From Symbiodinium natans (taxonomy: Eukaryota; Sar; Dinophyceae; Suessiales; Symbiodiniaceae), in the NCBI GenBank assembly GCA_905221605.1, contig CAJNDS010000624.1:432001-496000 (forward strand): a stretch of DNA of 64,000 nucleotides. The letters are read 5' to 3'. The notes below the pieces were generated by a model, which was not told where the DNA came from, searched no databases, and worked only from the letters and a program-made list of their open reading frames with translations. Position 1 is the stretch's first letter; every line of letters starts with the position of its first letter. This document shows, one piece after another, positions 21,981 through 32,100 of the stretch. The translations under genes were made by a program, and so were the position numbers.

Positions 21981-22627
21981 AACGCCCTTAACTTCAAATC
22001 ACCACACCCCCAAACAGAACCTTAGGGAAACCCTTAGGGACTTAGGGAGGCTCGCCTCTCTTTTCGCAGGCGGCGCGGACGGAAGCTTCAGCGGCGCGCA
22101 CTGTGGCAGCACCCCGAGCGACAAAGAACGAAAGAGAACAAGAGACGCGCTGTCTCTATGGCGCAAAATGCGCAGTGCAAAAGTGTTGTGAAAGATGGAC
22201 AACCAGGAAACCACTAACCCAAATCCAAAAGCACTAGGACCCTAAAGCCCCGGTGCGCTTGGAGCAGCACCCTATGGAGGGGCTGCAGCGGAAGTGCGTT
22301 GGGCGTGGCGGCCCGGATGCAGAGGGAGAATGTGTTGGGCACGGCGGCCCTGACGCAAAAGATGTGATGGGCGCGGCGGCCCTTTGGCGAAGGATGCTTG
22401 CACCTAGGTGACCCCTACCCAACCCAAGGCTTTAAACCTTATGGCTTGTGCTTCTTGGGCAGCACCCGTTTTGGGCGCAACACGGTATTGGGATGTGTGG
22501 GCTCGGCCACCCGGGCTGTAGCAGGTAAAAGAAGACGGAGGCAGTTAAACCCGAGCACCCTTAACCTATTAAGTAGGTTTGGTGCGCTATGGGAGCAGCA
22601 CCCTGGGGCGCTGGAGCGGGCAACCTT
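21981..22627 (-). other. Spacer between the two retrotransposon ORFs
   Basis: About 650 bp without a usable ORF. At 22,295-22,390 are three imperfect copies of a unit containing TTGGGCGTGGCGGCCC (spacing 32-48 bp). At 22,252-22,273 and 22,581-22,604 are two copies of the GGTGCGC...GCAGCACC hairpin that recurs through the element. It probably carries signals for expressing the downstream gag-pol. Confidence 0.5.
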
Positions 22628-25276
22628 TTACCTCCAACTGTGACGCGGCTCTGCTCGAGGGTCTCGGACGTACTCGCTCGGTGTGAGCGCGCGTGCTAGG
22701 GGAGCGTTATGCCGCCCCACTCGGCGCAGGTCAGACGCGAGCTGTGTAAGCAAGTGCCCTATTGACCTGGTCGTGCCTGGCTCGTTCGCCCTGTAGGTCC
22801 AACAGCCAGTGCGACTGGATTCCTCCAGAATTTGGAGATTGTCGTCGACGATTGCCGACGTAGGCGGACTGTATGTGTGAAGCAGCACTGCTTTCCCACC
22901 TGCACCAGTGCGGCTGAAGCACTGTTGGTACCTAACGCTGCTGTTTGCACTGATGTCTTGGAGCGCTTTTAGCAGCTCCCTTTGCGCGGGCACAAGACAC
23001 GTTTGCTCGTAAGTATGTGCGTTCGCGTGACCCGTAAACGACAATATCTGGACGTTAATGGGCCTGAATTCCAGTGCAAAGTCTCGAAAGTCAGCGATGA
23101 AGCTAGGACCGAACTTCTGCCCTTTCTCCTGCCAATCCAAGGACAAGGTATCCTTCCAATCCAGCACAACGGTAATGGGTCTTCGACTATCTGGATTGAC
23201 GGCCGGAGGCGAAGATATTGGATTGGGTGGAAGCAGCTGCGTTGGAGGCGAGGCAAGACCTGGGTTCGCTGCCTGGCTCTGATGCCAATGATGGTAAGCC
23301 TGCCTTTGGGCGTGAACCGGCTCAACACTTCCAGGCGGTGCCTTCCTGGGCACAGGCGGGGTAAAACCCTTCCGCAGGGGAGCTAAGTAAACCTCGCTAG
23401 GGGGACCCTTATATGTTGGCGCGCTTGCGGCAGCACCCTTTGCCTTAGGTGGAGGGCCGGGTGCTATCTTATAGGGAACCCCTTGACGGTCGGTTGGGGG
23501 TACCTTATAACGGGGCGCTGCTACCTGAGGCGCAAGTGCCTTTGCCGTTGGTGAACCCCGCTCCCTGGCTGTTAATGGGGCTGCAACAAAAACGTTGTCT
23601 GTCCGATCGCCTGTGGACCTGGCACGGCCTGTGGAAGTGCCCTTGGCTGCGGCTGCAGGGGACGAGGACCGTCCGCGTTGAGCTGGCCCTGCCTTTTGCT
23701 TGACCTCAGCCTGGGGACCTTGGTGCGCTTTGGGCGCAGCAGCACCCTTTGCCAAAAGCACAACCTTGGGAGAAGCGGCCTTTGCAGCTCTGGCCTCCCT
23801 CTCGGCCCAAATGGTAGCCCTAGACAAAAGCGAAAGTGGCTCGGCCTCGGCCTCTTGTGCTGGGCGGCAAGGAAGGTGTGGAGCAGGACGCTTTGCAGGC
23901 GGTGGCTGCGGTGGAGTTCTGGCGACACGAAGGACCCCCTTTGCAGCAGGAGGGCGGGCACTGGCACCTTGAGTTAGGGTAACCTTAGGGTTGGAGGCTA
24001 TCCTAGGTGCAACCAGGCGCGGAGCAATCTCGCCCTCGTAAGGTTGGGCCTCTTCAGGGTTCTGCGGCAAATTAGGCAGCACCCTTGAGGTTGCAGGAGA
24101 CTCGGTGCGCCGGACCTTGGTGGAAGGGAGAGGGGCGGACGCGGGCCTACGCCTGGAACCTTTTGCCTGCTGCTCGCCAAAGGTGGCGTCTTCTTCGGCA
24201 GTTCCTATGGTGTGTTGTTCTACGCCGCGAGGAACACCAGGCTGACGATGTGAGCGTCTATAGGACGCAGGATATAACCAAGCCTCGTCAGGGAGCTCGT
24301 GCTCCTCACCACTGAACTCCTGTGAGCTTGTTTCCCCTTCGTTCTGAGGATGTGGGTCAGTTATGGCGACAGGAACTGAGGGTGGTCCTGACTGCCTGAC
24401 CCACACTCCCGAGGAATCGATCCTCACAGTAGGAAAGGCTTTGGTCGGAGGATGGAGGATTAGGGGTTGACCACGTGCACTTAAACGGCTTGAGGAGGAG
24501 GCCTTAGGGTCACCCGGGGGGGACCTAGATCTAGGAGAACCCGAACCAGGGCGAAGCGGCTGATAAATGCTCTCAGGCTCAGACTTCACTTCTTCGTCCT
24601 GATCCAGCTCCTCTTCCTCACCTCCTTCCTGATGCGCAACTCCTACGTCTTCGACCGCACTTTCAGGGGCGACGTGCTCCTCCACACTAACCGTTGGCTG
24701 CGATGAACTCACCTCGTCGTCAACGTTGCCACCTGCGCGCTCAAGTTCCGGTGCTTCGTCAGGCGATGCGTCAGGGGCCTCGGGCGCTTCAGCGTGCGGT
24801 GCGGCCGGCTCCGGCGCTGCAAGAGCAACAGGTGCACCTGCGGCCACTGCCGGTGCGCTTGGAGCAGCACCCTGGACAGTGTCCGCAGGTGCTGGTCCTG
24901 GCCCTTGCCGCGCAGGAGCTGCGGCCTTTGCTGCTGCCTTGGCCCTTGGTTTCGGAACGGGATCGTAACGACCAATGCCTGCCCGCTGCGCGTGCTCAAG
25001 GCGCCGCAATGGGCGATAGTAGCGCGCCAGCTGTCCCCACACGGTGAGGGCCCGAAGGCTATGAACCGAAGCGTCCACTTCAAACTCCTCCGCGAAGGTG
25101 CTCAGCAAGTTGGAAAGTTCGGCTGTGGCGTGGTCCCACGGTATGCGCGACAAGCTCGCTCTAAATATCTGCCAGGCCTGGTCAATCACGAGGTCCTGGT
25201 TCTGATAATAGTCGCGCTTTCGTGTCTTTACTCCTCCCCGGGTACCGCGAGTTGGTTGCGGAGGCTGTTGTTGCAT
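22628..25276 (-). CDS. Extra upstream retrotransposon ORF with C-terminal HAD-like domain
   Basis: 882 residues from an ATG at 25,276, 91 bp inside the 5' LTR. Residues 30-100 are helical. The middle (about 105-690) is Pro/Ala-rich, acidic near 200-235, and probably disordered. The C-terminal 150 residues resemble a haloacid-dehalogenase fold: VVLDWKDTL (Asp 706, motif I-like), ILSFTG (746-748, motif II), a Lys at 795, and IVDDN (Asp 811-812, motif IV). In motif I the second Asp of the usual DxD is replaced by Lys 708, so classical phosphatase chemistry is unlikely. An ORF upstream of gag is not part of a standard copia element. Role unknown. Confidence 0.8.
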   Translation of the reverse strand: MQQQPPQPTRGTRGGVKTRKRDYYQNQDLVIDQAWQIFRASLSRIPWDHATAELSNLLSTFAEEFEVDASVHSLRALTVWGQLARYYRPLRRLEHAQRAGIGRYDPVPKPRAKAAAKAAAPARQGPGPAPADTVQGAAPSAPAVAAGAPVALAAPEPAAPHAEAPEAPDASPDEAPELERAGGNVDDEVSSSQPTVSVEEHVAPESAVEDVGVAHQEGGEEEELDQDEEVKSEPESIYQPLRPGSGSPRSRSPPGDPKASSSSRLSARGQPLILHPPTKAFPTVRIDSSGVWVRQSGPPSVPVAITDPHPQNEGETSSQEFSGEEHELPDEAWLYPASYRRSHRQPGVPRGVEQHTIGTAEEDATFGEQQAKGSRRRPASAPLPSTKVRRTESPATSRVLPNLPQNPEEAQPYEGEIAPRLVAPRIASNPKVTLTQGASARPPAAKGVLRVARTPPQPPPAKRPAPHLPCRPAQEAEAEPLSLLSRATIWAEREARAAKAASPKVVLLAKGAAAPKAHQGPQAEVKQKAGPAQRGRSSSPAAAAKGTSTGRARSTGDRTDNVFVAAPLTARERGSPTAKALAPQVAAPRYKVPPTDRQGVPYKIAPGPPPKAKGAAASAPTYKGPPSEVYLAPLRKGFTPPVPRKAPPGSVEPVHAQRQAYHHWHQSQAANPGLASPPTQLLPPNPISSPPAVNPDSRRPITVVLDWKDTLSLDWQEKGQKFGPSFIADFRDFALEFRPINVQILSFTGHANAHTYEQTCLVPAQRELLKALQDISANSSVRYQQCFSRTGAGGKAVLLHTYSPPTSAIVDDNLQILEESSRTGCWTYRANEPGTTRSIGHLLTQLASDLRRVGRHNAPLARALTPSEYVRDPRAEPRHSWR

Positions 25277-25349
25277 GAACCCCGGGAAAGTGACACGACA
25301 CTTGGTGCGCCAAAGGCTGCACCCAAAACGGTCTCACAACCGCAGCTTA

Positions 25350-25367
25350 AAGCTACGGCTGATAACC
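25350..25367 (-). promoter_or_regulatory. Primer-binding-like site
   Basis: In element sense GGTTATCAGCCGTAGC begins immediately after the 5' LTR. The complement reads like a tRNA anticodon stem-loop (TACGG-CTGATAA-CC). This would fit priming by an internal tRNA fragment, as known for Drosophila copia. Alternatively, including the last LTR base, TGGTTATCAGC is close to the ordinary initiator-Met site TGGTATCAGAGC. Not decidable here. Confidence 0.45.
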
Positions 25368-25593
25368 AGTTAAGTGAGCCCCAAACACAGGAGGGAGGTG
25401 ATCCCAAGGGAAGAGGCAACAGACGAAACCTCAACCCAACCTGAACAGAAAGGGGCTTCACTACAAGACTGTGTCTTTTCCGTCTTGAGCCAAAGATGTC
25501 GGTGAAGTCGGACCTGGGCAAGTGAGACACACTAGTCTTACAGGTTGCTAAGGGCTACCCTGAAGGGGGCTCGGGAGTCGTGTTCTTTTAACT
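25368..25593 (-). repeat. 5' LTR
   Basis: Identical in all 226 positions to 13,779-14,004. It provides the promoter for the element in principle. The spliced-leader-like TTTGGCTCAAG lies at 25,484-25,494 (minus strand), about 100 nt into the LTR in the sense of transcription. Confidence 0.95.
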
Positions 25594-26110
25594 TAGATTG
25601 CAGACTGTCAGGGAGATTGGGGCGAATTTTGGGGAGGAGTTCAGCTGTAAGCCACTGCTGCCGCCTTGTTGTACCCCTAAAGGTTCCCTTAATATACTCC
25701 TAGTATGGTCCTTCTAGTAACCCCTGGACTTGAGCCTCAAACCCTCAGCTAAAGACTACAACAAAACAACAACAAAACTCCTCCGTCATATGGGCCCCTA
25801 AATGAGGGGCCTCTTATATACCCCTTATAGTTCAAGCGTATAAGAGCCCAAGCCCGGCTACGTCGAAAGCTCACATACTCCTTAGAAGGACGATGACGGG
25901 GCAGGGTAGCGTGGCCCTAAGCATGAGAGCGCCTCAACCCCATGAACCCTAAACCCCAACACAGGACCAGTCCAAGCTAAGTCTTTTGGGGATTGTTCTC
26001 AATTGGGGTCCCTATGGGAGGATCCCTTAACCTAATTCCTGTTAATGGACTCCCTTATCATTAACATGTAACCCCCCCCAACAAAAAGGGACCCCAAGCT
26101 CGAACAACCC
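25594..26110. other. Non-coding flank of the retrotransposon
   Basis: No gene seen. Contains short inverted blocks (GGGCCCCTAAATGAGGGGCC near 25,790) typical of the small foldback elements elsewhere in the window. Confidence 0.4.
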
Positions 26111-26129
26111 CCCGTGTGCGTGGCCACAT

Positions 26130-26235
26130 CCTCCAAGCCGCGTGTTGCGGATGTCGCTGTTCAGGCCCGTCACGCGCAAGGTGGTGCCCTGCTTCAGCAG
26201 CGGGCTTCCGTGTGAACTTTGGGAGCATGTCGCCC
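26130..26235 (-). CDS. Exon-like island, unknown protein
   Basis: Minus-strand open run LKQGTTLRVTGLNSDIRNTR, a beta-rich pattern, bounded by acceptor-like CGGAAG. No identified partner exons. Located downstream of the last proteasome exon on the same strand. Confidence 0.35.
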
Positions 26236-26446
26236 GCAGCAGCTTTACAGCCTTCGGGGTTCGGGGCGCCACATGTGCCTTTATCCCCACTAGCGACATC
26301 CAAAGCCCGGCGCTCCAGTCCACAGGCCAACTTCTCTTCCCCAACAACCAAAGAAAGACCGTCATCAGAAACGAAGGAACCCTCAACCCTCAACCCTCAA
26401 CCCTAAACCCTAAACCCAAAAACCTAAACCCTAAACCTAAACCCAG

Positions 26447-26545
26447 GCTCACTCCTGCGCGTACTGGAAGGATCCGGAACGCGGAGGAGGGCCCGTGACC
26501 ATGGCTTCGGTCAGGAGCGCTTCAAGATCTTTGTTCGGGAGCTGG
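26447..26545 (+). CDS. Exon-like island between facing heptamer arrays
   Basis: A 100-bp unique segment lies between CCCTAAA units (26,396-26,446) and TTTAGGG/TTGAGGG units (26,549-26,640). The plus strand starts after CCCAG and is open, ending HGFGQERFKIFVREL. The product is not recognised. An exon flanked directly by heptamers is the same architecture as in the two decoded genes. Confidence 0.35.
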
Positions 26546-27218
26546 GGGGGTTTAGGGTTGAGGGTTGAGGGTTGAGGGTTTAGGGTTTAGGGTTTAGGGT
26601 GTAGGGTGTAGGGTTTAGGGCTTAGGGTTTAGGGTTTAGGGGCTTCAGAAAAAAGAGGTTTAGAGGCGCTTTAGGGGTGAGGATTGAAGGATTGGGGCTT
26701 CAGGCCACGACCTTGGTGGAATGTCTTGTCGCAGCGGTCGCAAGAATGCTAGGCATGCTGGTTGCCAGGAGTTGCAGGGGCTGGAATTGGGGGCGTGTGG
26801 GGTTTGTGGACTTGACGTGTTGCCTTTGCAGACGTGTTGGGTGGTGTACTTTGAAAGAATTCGCCCCAATCCCAACATAAAGACTTCGAGGCAAAGCTCA
26901 CACGATCGCCCGAGCGAGAGCTTGCGAGATGGCAAGGTGATGCGACATTCCCAGCATGTCTTGCAACCCTGGTAAGGCCTTAACGCCACTCGTGATAAGC
27001 CGTTTATGGGGGTTGCCAAGTACGTATTGTATCATTGTATCTATACTATGTGCACATAAACATTTATACAAGTTGTTTATGGATGCAAACATTTACTGGC
27101 ATTTTCGGCCTCATAATGGTCATGCTGATATTTCCTTCATAGCTTAGGGCACCTACGCGCCCGGCGCCAACCAGAAACCCTAAACCCCAAGGCCCCCAAA
27201 CGCTAAAGCCCTAAGTCC

Positions 27219-27343
27219 TAAACCCTAAACCCTAAGTCCTAAACCCTAAACCCTAAACTCTAAACCCTAAACCCTAAACCCTAAACCCTAAACCCTAAAC
27301 CCTAAACCCTAAACCCTAAACCCTAAACCCTAAACCCCCCACA
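27219..27343. repeat. CCCTAAA array
   Basis: About 17 near-perfect CCCTAAA units, followed by CCCCCCACAG, which could act as a plus-strand acceptor. Interstitial: unique sequence continues on both sides. Confidence 0.95.
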
Positions 27344-28450
27344 GCTCGGCTCCTCAGCTGAGGCTGGCGGGTCGGTGTGGGATTCTGGCTATGGGACGTG
27401 CAAGGCACACTTCACTTGAAGTTCCCCAGGTATCTAGGGAAGAGGGAACCCTTCTTACTGTTGGTTAGCAGGGAATGAGGGAGTTAGGGCCCAACATGTA
27501 CCCGTTCAGGGATTATATAGGGTACCAGATATCTAGGGAATCTAGGGAAGAGGGCCACCCTTCTTCTCCTAACGGGTTCAGAGAAGGTCCAGGGAAGAGT
27601 GAACCCTTCTTCTCGAAGGAAGTCCAACCATAAAGACGGGAGCAAAGGGGTACTGCTGCGGCGGAGCCTAGATTAAGAGTCCCTAAACCCTAAACTCTAA
27701 ACCCTAAAACCTAAACCCTAAACCCTAAAGAGTAGAACATGCTCCTCAGCCAGGTGCGGTGCAGTGGACATAGAAGTTACAGTCAATTGGAGCTCTGAAC
27801 CGAAGTGACAGGGGTACGTGGACCATTCTCAAAATTCTGATGCCTTTACGAATACCCCAAATACAAGGCTCCGTAACAAGAATTTAGAATTGCCCAATGA
27901 GGTAGAAGACCCAATGAAGTCTAGAGGTGTCTAGGGTGCAACGGCCGACTGTTTGCACGCTTCTTCAGCTCCTCATGTGTCCTGTTCAAGATGACATGCT
28001 TACGTGCCGGTACATCTTCCTACATACGGTGCTACGCCTGCCTTGTGGCTCTAGCCAGGGGGGCCCGAACTATCCATCAGATCCAAATGAACTGAAAGGA
28101 CGTTTATTTCCTGTTCATCACTTCCTTGCAATTTGGACTCCAGGGACTCCCTCGAAGTTTCCTTGAGATCTAAGGGGCCCCCCTTGTGCATGGAGCAGCG
28201 CTGGGACTGAATTGGGAAAGCTTCTCTCAGATGCTCAGAGCCTTGCAAAAGAGGCGGGGAGAAGTTCAAACTCAGCATTTTTCGGCTTAGGACTCAAGCT
28301 TCTTGATTTGGAGGCGTCAGCGCCGAGGAATTTGAAGGAGTTCGGGGCTGAAGAAGGACTTTGCGCAAGGGCTTGGGAAGCCTTACAACAGCCCAAGCAG
28401 GGCCCAAAACACTCCTTTCAAAAGCAGGTGTCCCCAGAGCTTGGGCTTGA
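27344..28450. other. Non-coding stretch with small hairpin repeats
   Basis: Three copies of an imperfect hairpin of the form GGGAAGAGGGAACCCTTCTT occur at about 27,437-27,456, 27,548-27,570 and 27,593-27,614. A segment at 27,471-27,515 is shared with 40,890-40,935. No gene is recognised. Confidence 0.5.
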
Positions 28451-28452
28451 CC

Positions 28453-28570
28453 ATGTGTAATATAGGGGCCTGAATAGTTCGAATAGAGTCTTGGGGGGTC
28501 GCTATAGTATACAGTAATTATAAATTGATCCTAGTTATGAATAGCGATTCCCACCCTCATATTAGGGTAT
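28453..28570. mobile_element. Foldback element, family B copy
   Basis: Opens TGTAATATAGGGGCCTGAAT like the copy at 3763. The arms are diverged. Array DNA (CCCTAAA and CCCCAAA) starts about 160 bp further on. Confidence 0.4.
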
Positions 28571-28734
28571 CTGGTCTAGGGGACTGAATCTGAAACCATA
28601 GCTCTAAACTGGGGTAGGTTTGGGGGCCCTATGAAGCCTAAGTCTGTATGGCTTTCTCAGGATTGTATAGAGGATTAAGGGTAAAATTCGAGAATTGAAA
28701 TTAACTTTAAACCTACCCCTGTAACCCCTAAACC

Positions 28735-28814
28735 CCTTAAACCCTAAACCCCAAACCCCAAACCCTAAACCCTAAACCCGAAACCCCAAACCCCAAACCC
28801 TAAACCCTACACCC
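28735..28814. repeat. CCCTAAA/CCCCAAA array
   Basis: About eleven CCCTAAA and CCCCAAA units with some CCCGAAA, just 3' (in minus sense) of the last tentative proteasome exon. Confidence 0.9.
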
Positions 28815-28852
28815 CTGGCCGGTAACCTGCAACCACTCAGGGGGCCGGACTG

Positions 28853-29051
28853 GACCTCCTTGCTACCCTCCTTGGTCACGATCTTGCCTTCAAGGATGAG
28901 GGTTTAGGGTTTGGGTATTTAGGGTTTAGGGTTTCGGGTTTAGGGTTAAGGGTTAAGGGTTAAGGGTTAAGGGTTAAGGGTTTCGGGTTTCGGGTTTCGG
29001 GTTTCGGGTTTCGGGTTTCGGGGTTACGGTTTAGGGTTTAGGGTTTAGGGT

Positions 29052-29111
<60 letters not shown>

Positions 29112-32100
29112 GGTTAAGGGTTAAGGGTTTAGGGTTTAGGGTTTAGGGTTTAGGGTTTAGGGTTTAGGGTTTAGGGTTTAGGGTTTAGGGTTTAGGGTTT
29201 AGGGTTTAGGGTTTAGGGTTTAGGGTTTAGGGTTTAGGGTTTATGTTTTAGGGTTTAGGGTTTAGGGTTTAGGGTTTAGGGTTTAGGGTTTAGGGTTTAG
29301 GGTTTAGGGTTTAGGGTTTAGGGTTTAGGGCTGCCAGCTCCGGAGGGTGGATTTGAGTTTGGGGCTTGGGGCTGGAGGATTGGTTTTGGGTTTTGGGACA
29401 CCCTGAATGCCACCTACTTCTTCAAACGTTTGAACCTTCTTGTTCCCACAATATAAGGAAACCCAAAAAGTTGAAAAGTCCGGGGCTGTGCTTTCATGAC
29501 TTAGCGAGGTCTGCTCAGAAGCAACCATGTGCGGTCAGTGCTGCTAACAACAGTGAGCAGAGGCGGCGCTGATAGGGCCAGGTTTAGGGTCATCCCAGGG
29601 CAACACACCCACACTCACGCTCTCACACACCTGACTGTGCGGGTCCCCAAAGTTGTGCGCTGAGGGCTGGGCACTTGAAGCCAGGAAGAGAGACGATGAA
29701 GCGCCTGAGCTCCGAAACCCTAGGCCTAAGCTCTGAAACCTCATCCCAAGCCCGGACCGTGTGCGACGCACACTTTCAAGACTTGGCCGAGAAAGAGAGC
29801 TCGGGGGCGGGCGGACTTCACACTTTAGGACTGCAGCGTTCCAGGGTCTTGCGTTTGCGTGCGTTTGGGGTTTTAGGGTCTGACGCTGCTGCAGTTCAGT
29901 CACCATGCATTCCAACGCCCTGCAATGTACACCACTGCACAAGATACCGCATACGCACCTGGCGCACGCAGGTAAATATGTGTGAAATAACATACGCAGG
30001 TAAATATGTGTGGCCTAACATAAAGGTTGCAAAACTTGACACGACATTACACTACGTGACATCACGGGACTGACTGGCATGCAAGTTGGCATAATATATG
30101 AAGTGTATGTATACTATATTATTTTATTTGATTCTATGTCATTTTATTGTTTTTATTTGATATAGTATATACATATATATATATATACAAGAAGAGACAT
30201 GTGGATGGACTCTCACTGTCTCAACCTCTGCCAGGAGAGGCGCGTCTCAAGCTCTTTGATGCACTTCTTGATGATGTCAATGGCCTGGCTGAATTGGGTT
30301 CAGGATTTAGGTTACGGTTTGGCGGTTGGGTGGCTCTCAACAGGAACGTGTCGTCACAGCATGAAGTTCGATCCTCGCCCACTGAGCTACCCCATCTGTA
30401 GTTTCCGTCCCATTTGTTGCATCTCAATTTGTCTACCCTCGTTCCTTGGAGTTTCCTTGGCAACCTATTTACTTGGTTCGGTCAGGGTGCGAAGCTGAAG
30501 CCCAGTGTATGTTTGTGTCCAGCTTCGGTGCTCGCCTACACAACATTGCGACTTGAAGGGAACATTTCTGCCAGTGACGGGGCAGTTAATTTAAGCTGTG
30601 CAAGTGAGTCTGGGGAGCCCTTCTTACACCGGGACATTGCGACGGGAAGCCACGGGCACGGGTCTTGCCCTACCTCTGCCAAGACATGCCAGCTGAGCCC
30701 CCAACTTTCAACCCACCCTTTGAACCCAAACCTCTTTGTTAGCCGGAAGCATTCGCTGCCTCAATCCCCCCCCCAACCCCCTTCGCCCGCTCGCTGCATG
30801 TCAGTGAGGGGCAAAATTGGCTGCTGATATTCTAAGTGGTTGGAGGTTAAGGAGGGCCGGGGGTCGGGAGGGGGGTTGGGGGTTAGGTGGGGGAGTTGCA
30901 ACTTGAGGGTCAAGAGATGTTGAGAGCTTGCGTTCTGCTCCCGCAGGTCAAGGATTTGGAGCTTTGACCACTCCCTAGCGCCTCGGCCTCTTCAAGATTG
31001 GGCTTCCAGTATCGGTCCTGGGCGCTGCGTTCAGAGCTTACTTGGTGTACCCAAAGACTCCAATATCCCTTGATTAAGGAATATACCTTAGATCATATTA
31101 GGGATCTTACTAGAATTTAAGGTACATTCCTTAATTAGGGAATATTGGAGTCTCTGCGTACCCACATGGGCGATAACTACCACAGTTGTACCGCGGCGCG
31201 GGCTCTACTACTCCCGACAGTGGTAGCGCCTCTGCGTGACGACAGTCACCGTTGAGACGGTAAGGCGAACACAAAAAGTCTGAAAAAGTGAGACTTCGAC
31301 CGCGTAGTCCCTTCTTGAACCCCCAAGTATTCCCTGTGAAAGTACCTGGACTTTTTCTGGGAACCCTCCAGCACCCGCAAGGCTTCGTTGTTGCAGGTGC
31401 CTGCATCCTGTCTCTGGCAACCCGAACTCACAACGTGTTCAGGATTTGAGGTTGGAAGGGTTAGGGTATAGGATGCAAGGTGGTGCTCACAATGCGTGTG
31501 CATCGTAAGGTATCCAAAAAAAAACTCACGAACCCCCCTAAGCACCCTTAAACGCTCATTGCTAAGGCCACGACCATCAGGCCAAGTGTGAACATCGCGC
31601 CGTACCCATGGGCTGCCTCCAAGCGTATTCGGGCTTTAGGGCTTAGGATGAAGGGCCGAAGCATACTAGCAAATTCCTCAACACTAGAACCCACCCCCCC
31701 CCACAAGAAGCGTTCATGTGTGAGCAACCACAAGGATAGCAAGCTTGTATGTTTGACTGCTGGTCTGCGCCGACAAGCGTGTGAGCTCATGCAGGTCTGT
31801 CCACGTGTCTTCACGGCGAAGCCCACACGACAAGCTTGAATAGCAGCGAGTTTCCCTAAACCCTAAACCCTAAACCCTAAACCCTAAACCCTAAACCCTA
31901 AACCCTAAACCCTAAACCCTAAACCGAACAATGCATACAGTGGTGGCATATGAGGCTCTTCAGGGTGAAGATTTCGCTCATTGTAGGCAAGGCAGATATC
32001 CCAGCAACCACAGCTTTGCAACGCGTTACGTTGCGGATACCGTGTGCCGCTGCAGAGTCGAAATATCCTGAACTCTACCCCGAACCCGAAACCCTAAACC

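Larger units (their letters stand above)
13779..25593 (-). mobile_element. Complete Ty1/copia LTR retrotransposon, 11.8 kb
   Basis: Two identical 226-bp LTRs enclose an upstream 882-residue ORF and a giant gag-pol ORF, both on the minus strand. Domain order is gag, protease, integrase, extra domain, reverse transcriptase, RNase H. Integrase before reverse transcriptase is the copia order. A purine tract abuts the 3' LTR and a primer-binding-like site abuts the 5' LTR. Identical LTRs indicate recent insertion. No target-site duplication is evident: the five bases outside the ends are TTTAA and TAGAT. The element is unusually long for copia and carries no telomere-type arrays, unlike its surroundings. 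RNase H is frameshifted, so this copy is probably not autonomous as assembled. Confidence 0.93.

Noticed and set aside
28897-29331. A true chromosome end (telomere)
   Set aside because: Arrays occur in both orientations at dozens of interior places with unique DNA and gene exons on both sides, so they are interstitial.
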